In this document: one piece after another, positions 44,983 through 57,400 of the stretch
Position numbering within the stretch: the stretch's first letter is position 1
Layout: the number at the start of each line of letters is the position of its first letter
From: Tigriopus japonicus
Taxonomy: Eukaryota; Arthropoda; Copepoda; Harpacticoida; Harpacticidae
Direction of reading: 5' to 3'
Length of the DNA stretch: 64,000 nt
NCBI GenBank assembly: GCA_010645155.1
Contig: JAAGOF010000203.1
Span: 371,161-435,160 of the forward strand
The notes under the pieces: model-generated
What the model was told of the DNA's origin: nothing
What the model saw: only the letters and a program-made list of their open reading frames with translations
Databases searched by the model: none
Translations under genes and position numbers: made by a program

Positions 44983-47311
44983 ATGGGTCCTCTAGCCGGG
45001 AATGGATACGTTCAAGAGGACGACGATTGGGACATTGAGTTGGTGGTCCAAGGGCGAGAAATCGTCGTAAGTGAGCAACTCCTCGTTTTACATTCCAAAT
45101 ATTTTGCCAGAGTTTTCGGCCAACTCGACAGCGAGCAGGACACGGTGGTTTTGAAACGTGATCTCGGCTTGGAGCCCTCAAGGGATCGGGATCAGGACCA
45201 TCCTGATGATGAGGGCAGCCTCCAATCAAATGGTTCTTCCACCGTGGGAGAACCACTCACGCAAATCAGTCATGCTACAATGGCTGCCCTCGTGGACTTC
45301 TTCTACTCCGGTAATTTGCAGATTGCCGAGCATAACGTCAAGCACTTGATTGAGGCCTCTGAATTGTTGGCTATCGAGTCGGTGGAAAAACTATGCTTTG
45401 CATTTCTCGAATCCAATGTGTCCGTTTCGAATTGCGTGAAACGTTTCATCGTGGCGGATGGCAAACCAGCTTGGCGGAAGCTGGCCAAGCGGCTCCTCCA
45501 CTTCATTCAATTACACTTTGATTCCCTCATGAAGTTGACCCAAATCTATCAACTCACCTCGCACCAGCAGTTTAAACGAATCCTGGCCGGAGAAAGGCTG
45601 GCCGTGGCTCGAGAAGAAAAGACCTTAGAGGCTGTTTTGGAATGGGTTCAATATGAGAGTGAACGTTACATTCATCTTTACACCCTGCTCCAAGAGGTCC
45701 AGTGGCCACTTGTCAAAAGCAGAGAGACCTTGATCAACGCGCTCAAGGATCCTTACATTTCCTTCGAAGAGCGTTGCATCAATCTTGTTTATGAGGCTCT
45801 TCAATACCAAGAGCTGAGTTATGAACAAAAAGTACAATTTTGGAAGGATCCTGCTCGTCGCAAAAAGCCCAACCGTTGGCCCAAGCTTTTGGCTGCCCTC
45901 CCTTATGCCGGCCAACTGATTGAATGCTTTGACTTTGAGACGCTCACTTGGGCCCCGTTCACGAATAAGCCCACCGCAGATACGTTTGGCGCGGAAATGT
46001 GCTATTTAGATGGCAAGATATACACGCTGGGAGGTGTCCAAATGAAGACGGTCGATCAATTCGATGTAGAAGCAGCTCAGTGGGCCGTGGGCTTTCCCAG
46101 TCTTTTGCAATATCGAGTGGCCCATGGCGTTACCTCAGATGACGAACGTATTTACGTTACGGGTGGATCGGCTAAAGCCAGTCGAGATTTTGGCCCTGGA
46201 CTCAATGAGATGGAAATCCTTCGCCCGGGTTGCTCGTCGTCGTCTTCCACCACCTCCACTCCTCAATGGACCAAGGGTAGCTCCATGAATGTGGGTCGAA
46301 GCTACTTAGCCTCTACCCTTCTCCACGAACCCGACGATCACAGGCAGGCAGGCAATCTGTTTGTGGTGGGTGGATGCCTAACTGAAACGGTGTCCACGGC
46401 TGAGGAATATGATTCAAGGACACGGAAATGGAGGCCCATTGCCAGCACTTTGTCAAAGCGAGATTCTTTGGCTCTCGTTTCTCTCGATGGAGAATTGTAC
46501 GCTGTGGGCGGATTTGACAATCTTCAAAATAAATATCTCAACTCAATGGAACGCTATGATCCATCCACGAACACGTGGACCGAGATCAAGTCCATGCACG
46601 TGGGCCGAAGAAGTCCAGGCGTGGTTCGACATAAGGGTAGAATCTACGCTGTGGGTGGAATGGGCGAGAGTGAAGACTTAAAGTCTGTCGAAGTATACGA
46701 TATATTCCAAGACCAGTGGAAGAAGTTTCCTCATTCAATGAAAGAGACTTGTGGTGAGCTTCCATTTTCATTTTGCTTTAACACATATTTTTCCTGAATA
46801 CGTATTTTTCTTTGACACACATGAACCAAAAAATGCCCCTAAGGCGCATTTCCCAACCTACCAGTACAATGCTCCTTCCATGAACTGTCATTATTCAAAT
46901 AAGCGAATATTTTATTCCGCTCTTAATCTCGATGGCACTCTTGTAGCAGCAATGATGCATTTGAATGAGACTCGATTGTCACAATATTTTCTAGGCTGGG
47001 TCAGTTGCTGTCTTGTAGAAAAGCCCTTGAGAATGATGAAGAATGAGCACGAGGAACGAGAGGCCGCTCAGCTTCGAGAAGAGAAATCAAATCAAAGTGT
47101 CCCACTCTTGAGAACAAACTCATCAACATCGTCCCAAAGGAATCAGGCCAGAGCCAAACGTTTTAGTCTTATTGAAACCATGGGACAAAACTTATCGGGA
47201 ACTGGACATCATCGAGACAATGGAAGGAAACAAAGCCGAGACATGAGCTCTTCATCAAGGACTAGGTCAACTCAGCCGAGAAAATTGGCCCGACAAAATA
47301 GCTGCTCATAA
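44983..47311 (+). CDS. BTB-BACK-kelch (KLHL-type) protein
   Basis: Probable substrate adaptor of a CUL3 ubiquitin ligase. CDS join: 44983-46753 and 46995-47311 (695 aa). BTB about 15-145 (DWDIELVVQGREI, LHSKYFARVFG, VDFFYSGNLQI), with an acidic low-complexity insert at about 60-95 that typical BTBs lack. BACK about 150-255 (NCVKRFIVAD, LEAVLEWVQYE). Kelch repeats about 310-590 with the GG doublets YTLGG, YVTGG, FVVGG, YAVGG and YAVGG. The intron is phase 1, GTGAGC to TTTTCTAG, 241 bp. The last exon adds a tail of about 105 residues, charged and Ser/Arg-rich. AATAAA at 47,357-47,362. The ATG is the first of the frame. Orthology within the KLHL family is not resolved. Confidence 0.88.
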
Positions 47312-47356
47312 GAACAAGCCGTTTTGTTTGTGGGTCTTTTGTCGTGAAATGAAATG

Positions 47357-47362
47357 AATAAA
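47357..47362 (+). terminator. Polyadenylation signal of the kelch gene
   Basis: AATAAA lies 46 bp after the stop codon in the expected strand and position. Confidence 0.6.
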
Positions 47363-50300
47363 CCCTTTCCTTTTTTGGCCACGGAATAGATAGCACATGG
47401 TGCTAAATGGTCTGATGAATTGGTGAGAGAAAGGAATCTAGGAAGGAAAAGGATCGGGAGGTGAAAGAGAAGGCTGGTAAGAGTGGACGCAAAAGTACGA
47501 GTAGTACATACAAGGACATCAAGAGAGATCTTGTGTGGAGGTATGGAAGGCAGAGAGCGTGTCGAACTTTTCCGCTACTGAGTGAGAGGGATCGAGCACC
47601 AATGACCCCATCAAAAGACATATCAAGCGAACAAAGGCTATGATCGACGCTTCGTTGAAAGTTCCCTGAGGGACCATTTCATGATAGTTTCCTCCCAACG
47701 GAAGAAGAGCATTTTCAAAGACACGAAGATAGAGTCCTGCTGAACACTATGCATGGGGAAAAACTCATTGCGAACTGATTGTGTTCAACAGAACACAAAA
47801 TGTCCTCATACGATACTACATACTCGTCTTACACTTGAAGGCAAAATTGACGGTTTGATGCTTATGAGCACAACTGCCAGACAAGGTTGGCAATACGAAA
47901 CATGAATTAGATTCCTTTCCTGGTATGTTCAGAAACGTGGGTCCATATTCTTCCATTCATCGTCGGGAATCTATGGAACCCAGGATTGTCCAGTTCCTTA
48001 TGTATGAACGCATGACAGCCAAAGAGAAAGAGATTATGTTTTTGTAATCAGATCGCCCACTTCTCAATTCAAGGCCAACTACGAGCAGTCAGTTTCTGAA
48101 TATATTCCGAACTGTTTTTCTTGCCATTCATCTTCCTTTAAAGCCACATACTAATCCCAATTGATCATTTTCTGCTCCTAAAAAGGCCTCTTCGACGAAG
48201 AAAAATGATTTCTTAGCCTCCCGTAGGATGAAATCCTCCATTCCGTGTATGCACCACTGACTACACGTACAATAGTTGCCAACACTGCGATGATGATGCT
48301 CCCTCAGCGTTCTAAACACCATAGCCATCTTCTTCTTTTTCCTCGTGGTCTTTAGGTCTCACCAAATGGGAGGAGGTGAGGATTCGCTCGTGTTGGACTG
48401 GCGACTTGTTCTCACACATGTTTTATGAACCAACAGTGACAACTGACACCCCTCCCTGTGTTCAGTGGTCTGACCCGAGCATTCTGGTCGAATATGGAGG
48501 AAAGACCAAAGAGATTGGATGGAAGTCCACCGAACTCAAAAAGACATCATCAAAACGTGGCTAAAAATGTCCGATCAGCAACTGCCGAATACGACATGTT
48601 CCAAATGGGGAGGGGGATCGAGCAAGGTGCCAACAATAATTGTATAAGGTCAAGAAATTTATGACGCGGAAAGAAGATGCTGACGGGTTTGACACTGGAT
48701 TTCAAACGCTCGGTGGGTCGTAAATAAAATTTGCAAATCGATCAGAAATATGAAGCCGAGTTTTCAAGCTCTGTTGCCTTAATTCACACATATAAATACA
48801 CACAGGGGTATGAATCGTTGGTGTACGTAGTAAAATGGAACAAACTCCCCTGTGATTCCGTTGGTTCGTAAACAAAATCCTGAAGTACTTGAAAGGCTCC
48901 AGAGACAGAGAAGTGGAAAACTCAAGGCCTCGTTAGGACTCCAATTTGGCTCCAATTTGATCGTTAATTGAACAAGGTCCACACTTGAAATCGCTTATCC
49001 TGGGAGGTTTATTAAAAGTGACTTTGTCATTTTCACGAAAGAACGAAGCAAACTTTCTTCCTGAGGTGACTCGGGGGCCCTCAATGAGCCTCATACTTTC
49101 TTTCCTTCTGGTCAAACCGGCCTTGAGCTTGTCCCTCTAATGATATTTCTTCTCAGACAAAGAAGGGTCTCGAGAAGAGAAAACTCTTCCCATAGACATC
49201 ATCACGCTAAGGGATGTTGATCCTCCTCACCACCAAACATCATCCCCTTGACTGTTTCTCAAAACGTCGCACTAGCAATCGTGGTTAGATGTACGTACGA
49301 ACAGTCCAACAATATCCACTACTAGAACTACTATTTCTGCTGGTTATACCATGGGCGTGCTACAGCACTTCCACCACCACTATGAAGTAGGATGAGAGAG
49401 TGCAAACACAATAGTCGCCGTTTTGGTCGTGTCCTGATAGACCAACTTTCTTTCCACTTCCAACTTCAAGATGGAATGTCTGTCTAGCACTCTTCTTGTC
49501 TTTAGCAGCCTTCTTCCAGTTACTACTATATACTACTATTGCTAAACGTACTCGAAGGACCACAGTCATACAGTGCCACTATTTCATTTATAACATAAAC
49601 TTTCCCGACGTTCTTCGCCGTTTACTGGTATTTTTCTCACCTCTACCATCTTCAAGTGGTAGAAATGCTACCTTCTTAATCGCACATCTCGCCAAATGTA
49701 ATGTTCTTCATTTTCTCATTGGGTTACAAGGATGTAAGACGAAGATATTGGGTTCTACTCTGAACCCTTTCCCCCTTTTTGTATTGTTTTTTTTTCTTTC
49801 TGGGTGACCGAGTAATGTCTCCGATTGTGGATTTTCGGCCTTCTTCAAGGGCCACCGTTTTAAATTTTTTGAAAGCTTTTGTCAAAATGTGATCAATGAT
49901 ATATCACTGATCCTTGAAAAGATAGTACTTATTTATTTACTCTCTAGGTTGCTCGGTAAAGATGGTGGTTCCAAAGATAAAGAAAAGGGAATTTGCCAGT
50001 GCCAAGTAAACGACGTTGGAAGAGACAATGGAGAACATCATGTTTGCCACTAACCAAGAAAAAAGTGCCTACTTTACGTGCCGATGATGGAGCTGTGATG
50101 AGTTTGGGCTAATAAGTTACATGAGCTCGAGTGTTGTGACTCAGATTTCTGGCTGTGGACAAGGCATGTGGGAGGGATAAAGGGTAATTTAGTGAACTTG
50201 ATTTTATTCCTCGTTCCCAGAAATGTTCATCCCAGTTAGGGCTTGCTCAAGTCTTGATTGGGGTCAGAACGACATTTGGGGAGGGTTTAGACGTCATGTT

Positions 50301-53030
50301 GGACCAGATCCTAGAGAATGGTGAACCAAGGTCTGGGTTGGGATTTTCCTCCTAATGCCTTACAGATTGCTCAGTTTTATCACACAGAGAGGTCAAGTAG
50401 AGGGGCTTTGTTCAATTTGAGCCCGACAAACGAAGAATTGGAGCGAAAAGAGCAGGCCTCCCCAGATTTCAATTGGACCTCAATGAGCAGCATATGCCAC
50501 CGAAGATAGAGGTCATCTAAGACCAAGAAGACAAATGAGATAGATCAGCTCCCCCTGCTCAGAAAGAGATGGGGTACCGTGTGTTACAACACACAGTATT
50601 TGCAGAACTAGCATCACTTTTGTCCTGGTTATGTACTCACAGGTAGTAAAACTACAATCTTTGGGTTCAGTGTGGTATAAGGCTCAACGGAGTTTCAAGT
50701 TCAATTGACTGGAGTGCGTCAAACGATTCTGCCTAATTAAGGGCTTATCGAGCTAACTCAAAATTGTCTGTGAGAAGTACCTCCTGTCTTGCTCGGAACG
50801 TTCTGTGTAGAGTGTGTACGTATGCTCTATAAGGGCCCGTCAAGTGTCTCTCTTTCTCTCTCTAAAGAAGCTGTCTCTCTCTACATTGAAGCTAGGCTCG
50901 GACTGAGCTGAAGTACCCTTCATCTATGGCCTTTAAAATCCAAGTTTCCTCCGACGGCTGGTCGATGCACAATGAGATTGGCCAGACGAATGTAATATCT
51001 AGTGATGATGGGACTGGCACAAGCAGTTCGCTAACAATGATCGACTTTTTTGGTTGGGTGTAAGGCTCTTTGGTGTGTAAAAAAAGGGACAGAAATTTAG
51101 CTGCCCAACTAATAGGCCGAAAAACAGACTCCAAGATTCCGACCATGACTATGACGACAACGGCAACGACCACTACTAGAGCGAGGTAGCAATGGTAGTA
51201 TGGTAGTATTGGGGGATAAGCGAAATAGCGAGAAGGAAGAAATGGGGTCTAAAAACGGAGGATACAACAAGATAGACAGTCCGCTGGGTGCCTACGATAC
51301 AAGAAGGGTTATTTGTAGTGTAATACAGAGGGAATATAGGGATTTAAGTAGATTAAGACCTTAAGAGATTTGGATGGCCTTTCCGAGGGAATGTTCTACC
51401 AGCGGGTGGAGAGCAAGCCTCCCAAAGCCTAGAAGTCCTCGTTTTGGTGGTGGTAGCAACTACATCAGCAAAAGGGGATCTTTCCTTTTCCTCCTCCCGC
51501 TTTTTCTTTTTCTTCTTTTTCTTCTTCCTCCTCTGCTATCCCTTTCCTTCGTCTCCTCCACCACCAGTACAACCCACTGGACTTGGGAGGGATCCCATTG
51601 ACGGTTCACAAGCGTACAGATGGCAGTAAAGCAAAGGCGGCTGCCAACAGATACATACGATATGGGGAAATTGCTACGGACGTTTATGCCTCGTAATGAA
51701 ATGAGACGCTACTAATGTGCAAAAGATTGCTCGAAAGATAAAAAGAAAGAAAAAGTGGCAGAAGGGAGAACTTAATCTTCTGGGAACATATCTCCTTCGG
51801 TCTGAAGATGACTGACCAATCCTTTTTTTATTTCTTAATTGAAAGAGCCTTTGATACAAAATGAAGATACTTGTAGATATTTATTCAGAATTCAAGCTTA
51901 TTCATGTCCTCTTCCTTGTGTCTAACATTGCATTGTAGCTCGGGGGGCCTTTGCCTTCCGTTTTCTTTTTCTGAAAAAAGTGTCTGATGGCAGAACACCA
52001 ACACCGCTTCCACTGTTCATGAAGTTATTCCGAGCCTTCCTTCGCATTCTACTTTCTTTCCTTGGTATGGTTTCCTCCTCTTGTCTCCTGGTTCGTTCCA
52101 TTCTTTTCATGTACTACTCACTTGACGTCAAAATGCTTTGCACGTTAACCTTGTTGCAAAAGGCGAGATACCTCATCCTAAAATTGCTTAACTTAATTTT
52201 TGATCCGTCAACTCCGGTTTTGTGCTACACAAGGCAGAAAGTAGGTCTTCCCCATTTAATTTTCCTCTCATCTCGTTTTTTTGCCCCTCACACTCAACTG
52301 TGGAGTTCGCCAATGGCACCAAAAGGGTAGGTGGATGGGTGGTTTGGATGGATGAATGAGTGAATGAGTGGATGAGTATTACAGAGAGGGGGGTTATGAT
52401 GCCGCCGGTTTTGGTGCGGAGAGAATTGACGGGCACCTTCTTCCTGGAGCCATCCTTAGGATGGCAGCAGGGCTGGAGGGCTGGAGAGTGTGCAGTTTGA
52501 GCCTGAGGAAAAGGCCGCTCATCATTCAACTTGGTTGGGCTCGTTTCCGAGCTAGCAGCTTGAGTGAAATGGAGCACGGAAGTCGAGAAAGAACAAAAAT
52601 TAATTGCATTTTGATGCAAATCTGTAGACTCCAAAGTCAGCTTGAATGAGTCCAACGGATTAAACACAATTCTGGTTCATGTGTGTTGTAATATATCCGT
52701 AGTTCTTTTTCAATCGAGTTGAGTTTTCGGAGAGCCACCTGGCCTCAACGAAAATGTCACTCGGTCGCAATTCTCCTCTTCTCAAAGGTTCCGATTTGGA
52801 TGTCGGTGGTTTTGGTTGGAGGGCCTTCAAACTTTTGGAAGGCCCTAAATACACCGAGAGGAAAAATGTCCGTGTATAAAAATTTGGGTCCGTGTACCAC
52901 ATGGAGCAACGAGGGAGGTTTTTGGGCCACACCAAGTCGAACTCATGGTGACGGTGAACGACGTCACATTTTGGCCGCAATGCTGCCATATATTTTTTGC
53001 CGACTTTGAATTTACGTAGATATGTTCACT
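47363..53030. other. Intergenic region between convergent kelch and PVF genes
   Basis: About 5.7 kb without a recognised gene. Open frames of 60-160 codons on both strands are compositionally simple or lack domains. A polypyrimidine tract lies at 51,481-51,540. No transposon boundary was identified here, in contrast to the left half of the window. Confidence 0.55.
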
Positions 53031-53032
53031 GC

Positions 53033-53038
53033 TTTATT
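53033..53038 (-). terminator. Candidate polyadenylation signal of the PVF gene
   Basis: TTTATT on plus reads AATAAA on minus, about 620 bp beyond the PVF stop codon. It would make a long 3' UTR containing the (GTT)n/(GGT)n run at 53,278-53,320. Position only. Confidence 0.35.
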
Positions 53039-53277
53039 CTCATCATCTTTTCCATAAAAAAGAATGTCCGACTCTCCAAGGAGCAGGACCGAAATGAAAA
53101 AAAAGAGATTGCCATGTGCTCAGTCCTCTAAAATTGGCACATAACTTAGTTCAAGGCCATTCCTAACCGCTGGACGCACTCCCCCGACTAGGCTGGACTA
53201 CTTTTTCTGTCGTTTCCATCCATAGTGGTAACAAGACTTGGGTTTACAGATTTCGCCTTGGGTGCTGTCTGGATGAA

Positions 53278-53320
53278 GATGGTTGTTGTTGTTGTTGTTG
53301 TGGTGGTGGTGGTGGTGGAA
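53278..53320. repeat. Trinucleotide microsatellite
   Basis: Consecutive GTT units followed by GGT units on plus. It lies in the probable 3' UTR of the PVF gene on the opposite strand, where it would read as AAC/ACC. Confidence 0.8.
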
Positions 53321-53658
53321 GTTGAGGTTGTAGTTACGGTGGTGGGGACAAGTAGCGATAGCGGCCGTAGAAGTAGTAGCAATAGTGGTGGTGGTAGTGG
53401 AGGCAAAAGTAGCCGTCGTCGAGGCGGTGGCTGAATTGTGGTTGCATGGTGATGAAGGTTGGAACAAAGTGGAGGGCAGATTGTCAGAATTTTGAGGGAA
53501 TCCTCTTGACTATGTACTACAACGAGGAATAGGGATGAAACGAACGACGACCGCAACGACAGAGTCTGCGTTGGAAATCACAGCTGGCCCTAAAAGTCCC
53601 ACAAGAAATTAAGCAAGTCTCAAGACTGGATGTCAAATTCTATTGAGACAACCAAGAT

Positions 53659-54467
53659 TTAAAATCGCGTTTTATCCTCTGTAAGGGGAAGCATGGCCTC
53701 ATCTAAGTTGTTGGCAGATTGGCTGTTAATCGTGATTGTATAGGCTGCTGTGGCCATGCCCGAGGAAGCTGCAGCTCTTTGGAGAGTTCCAACCACAGTT
53801 TCGGTCGAGCCATTAGCTACCAGCATATCCGGATGAGTTGAAGAACCAGCCAAGCTGGGCGCACGACGCATGAAGCTGTTACTTCGGCCCCGAAGTCGAG
53901 ACTGGCGACCTTGGTGGTGGGAATGCTGATGGCCTTTCTTGACCATCAGGTAGTACATGGTCAGGAGCATGAACAAGGCTATGAGAGCCACACAGCCCAG
54001 TCCCACGTACTTAGGAGCCTGACTCACAGCCAAATGACCCGTGTTTTGGTGATGAAGCGAGGCTCCTGCATCAATGGCCGTGGCAATAGCTGAGCAAGAC
54101 GTCTCCAATGGTTTGCATTGGCAAGTGGTGCGGTCTTGGTAGTGGCCACTCACACACATCCGGGCTCGGCAACGACAGGTGCACGACTCTTCATCCCATT
54201 CGCGTTCAAAGTCCTTCATGCAAGTAGCCTTGAGATTCGCAAATTCGCTTTTACAACGGCACAAACATTGGTCTTCATCAAAGACCTTGTTGTAATGACA
54301 ATTAGTGAGAGTACATTTGCAGCGGCAAGGACCGCGATGCTCTTCGATTTGAACCGTGGAGCATAGCTGAAACGTTGCCGAGCTGTTCGTGCCGACAATG
54401 ATGTCCACTTTGGAGTATTTCTTTCTTTTGGGTTGGCACTCACAACCGGGGCGTTCTAAGCACAGAC
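53659..54467 (-). CDS. PVF coding exon 2 (knot end, CXC repeats, TM, tail)
   Basis: On minus it follows the acceptor TTGTTTGTTCCAG and begins in phase 1 with GLCLERPGCECQP. It carries the rest of the cystine knot, three CXCXC-type repeats, the transmembrane helix and the cytosolic tail, ending ...LTEDKTRF and TAA. Confidence 0.88.
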
Positions 54468-57400
54468 CTGGAACAAACAACAAGAAGAGGATATTGCAAA
54501 TCGAAGGTGAATTCAATTTCTATGCCATTCGGGTTCGGAGGAGTCAAACCATTACTTGGAGCCTTGTTCCTCAACCCACCATTACTCTTTTATCTCCATG
54601 GGTGATTGAACTTTCTTTACTCGATTATCACTCCATTTCCTTCATATTCTCGCCCGTCTTTGGCTTCTTTGACTTTGCCTCCATGTGAATGCGTGTGCAC
54701 AAAAACGAGGCTCTTTCATACATCGATTTCAAAGTTCCAAACGAACTAACTGTGGATGAAAGAGCAACCCTTGAGGCCCAACCAACCGGCTATAATGAGA
54801 AGCAGGAGAGCACTTTTTTGTGCAGAAAATTCCACATCTAAGAGCAATGCCTCTTTCTTCACCACTACCATTGGCCGATGGATGATTCGTTGGCGGTTTC
54901 CTACTTCTCCCACCTACCTCTCTAGCTGCCACAACAGATATGGCAAATACCCTGCACCCTGAATGAAAAGAAAGATCCACACGAGTAGAGAAAAAATACC
55001 ACGATGACAAACCCGTGTCGGAAGTCAAGGGATGAGGCAAATTGACCTTTCCTTCTTTTCTTTCTTGCCATCAATTCTAGGTCGTTGAGTAGTTTTTTCT
55101 CACTTTCTTGTCTCGCTCAATTCCGGTGTATCCTCATTCATTAATTTATTAGAATTGGAAATAGATCTTCTTTTCGATCGATCTAAAAAACGTCAACTTT
55201 GGGCAGGATGAGATCCACTTGGATCAACATCATTGAAAAGGAGTGAACCAAGAGAGTCTGAAGAAGAGGAAGAAGAAAAAGAAGAAGGAGCAATAGTAGT
55301 ACGTAGTGGTAAAAGAGGAACGTGGAACAAGTACGAGAGATAGGAATGCTCGTAGCAATAAGCACCCGGAGAAGGGAAAAAAAGAGAAGAAGAAGAAGAA
55401 GCAATAGTTGAAGAAGAGAAACGAGGGATAACCCAAAAGCCGTAGAAAGAAGAGCACGGAAAAAAGAAGAGTGAAACCAAGATCTAAATCCAGCCAGGCG
55501 AACACCAGGCCACGGCCTAAACCGAGAACTTGCCTGGAGATCAAGAAGGCCTGTCCTTCGAGTCTTTCATAAAAGCTTTGGATAATATCGGAAATTCGCA
55601 ATAACCCTCTCACAACGACATGGCGGGAGCTACAATTCGAAGAGAGTAGGAGAATGAATTAAAAACAAAATTTGGCAAAATGAATGTTACACTGCTTAAA
55701 TGCAGCCGATTCCTGGCTGAGAGGCAAAATGAAAAACATGCATGCACTCCTCGCCTCGCCCCCCCCCCCATCTCGACAGGTTTGGTGGAAATTCCATCCA
55801 CCAGTACTTGGTAGAAGATAACAACTTTTTCATCTTCTTGCTCGGCTTTCACTCGCAAGTCCTATCATTACGCACACCAAAGGGAAGCACTCAAAGACCA
55901 AGTTAATCTACTAATGTTTTCAATTTGTTTCTCAAACCTTGGGCGTAAGCTGTCCATCCAAGACTACTAACCTTCCTACCAACCAACCATCCACCCGTCC
56001 GACGAGTTGACCCCGTGTGTGCAACCTTTCAGTTAGTCATTTTCCCTGCTTTCATCCCCTTTTCTCTAGTAATGCTTGCTCCCTTTAGTAGAGTGATCTT
56101 CAGAGGATGAGGCATACCAGTGGAGACCGACCGCACTTGGGTCACAAAGGTACGCAAGTAAAGAAGCACGCACGCACACAGGCACACATTCTCAAAGAAC
56201 CAAAGCCAATGGATTCCATCTGTAAAAAGGCTGATGATGATGATGATGATGATGCCATGGGTCCTTTTTGTGTAAACAACTACGTTGACAACAAGAAGAA
56301 GAAGCAGAAAAGGGATAAGAAGGTAAGATGGCAAAGTGGGAAAGCAATTGAGGGAGAAGGGGAAAGATGGGTGGGGGGGGCTAGAGGGTTGTTGGACGAT
56401 GGAAATGGGATTTCTAGATTTCTTTGAAGTGCAGCCCGGCTATTTTGTTCCGGATGAAAGGCCGGCAAGACTACAACAGACACATAAAAATGTGTTGCGA
56501 TTCAGATCACATAAACTTAGACATTTTCCCTCCTCTGACAGACTTTTCGTAAATGTGGTGATGTGGGTGCGGTTGTTGTTGGAATAAAAATCAAGCAGTG
56601 CTACTACGTAGTGTTCCATCAAGCTTCGAGACTCTCTGGACTACTATTATAGGCCTCAACCACACCAACAATTCTACGATTCTTTCTCTACCACTCACCT
56701 TCATACGTACAAGTAGTGTGGGCTTACAACAATGGCAACACTTCTTGAGTAGTTTTCCACCTTCCGATGTGGTGTATACACTCTGGACCAAAAACCAGAG
56801 TGATTGATCGAAATTTTCTCGAGAAAATGAAGACAAGAATGTTACATTCAAAAATCGCCGTTTAAGTCGATCCTTTCTGCTTCAGGTAAATTCTTGCCCC
56901 ACAGTCAGCAGGACCCATCAACAACCTACTTCAATAACGAACTAAAACGCAAACCAATTTTATCCGCGGACTTTCATCCGCTCTACGGAATGGTCACACA
57001 AGTGCGTTACGAAATAGAATCCTCAAAAATGAAATCCAATTCTTTTCAAATGTTGAACATTTCCTTGCCAGAATGCGTGGGTTCTGCGCTCAAACGGAAT
57101 GAATTTTTGTGTCAATGTGTAGTTTGACTTCTCGAATGAGTTTGAGACGAGGCACCGAACATCAACCTAGGGGCGGGCATCTTCTCTTTCCACTGGTTCT
57201 TGACTGCCTTGCCTGCTCGCCTGTCTGCTTGCATTCATCCGTTCCTCCGTTCCTCCGTTCCTTCTTTCCTACGTACGTTCGTTCGGATATGTATAACTCG
57301 ACGAGATGTCCGTTCTTCTCTCACGGTCTCGGTGAAAGGAAAAAAGTTTCCAACTTTAATTTGATATCAAAACTGGGGCACTAATGGCACAGATCTAAAG

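Noticed and set aside
53188..53556. 122-codon Thr/Leu-rich minus-strand frame
   Set aside because: It is a translation of the (GTT)n/(GGT)n microsatellite and has no protein-like composition.
53695..53710. 16-base identity (AAGCATGGCCTCATC) between the PVF 3' coding end and the GH31 exon at about 63,100
   Set aside because: Both encode LDEAML on the same strand in unrelated proteins. It is too short to imply homology and flanks do not match.
55183..55613. Overlapping Phe/Leu-rich open frames on minus
   Set aside because: They come from a GAAGAA purine tract in the PVF intron; low-complexity artefacts.
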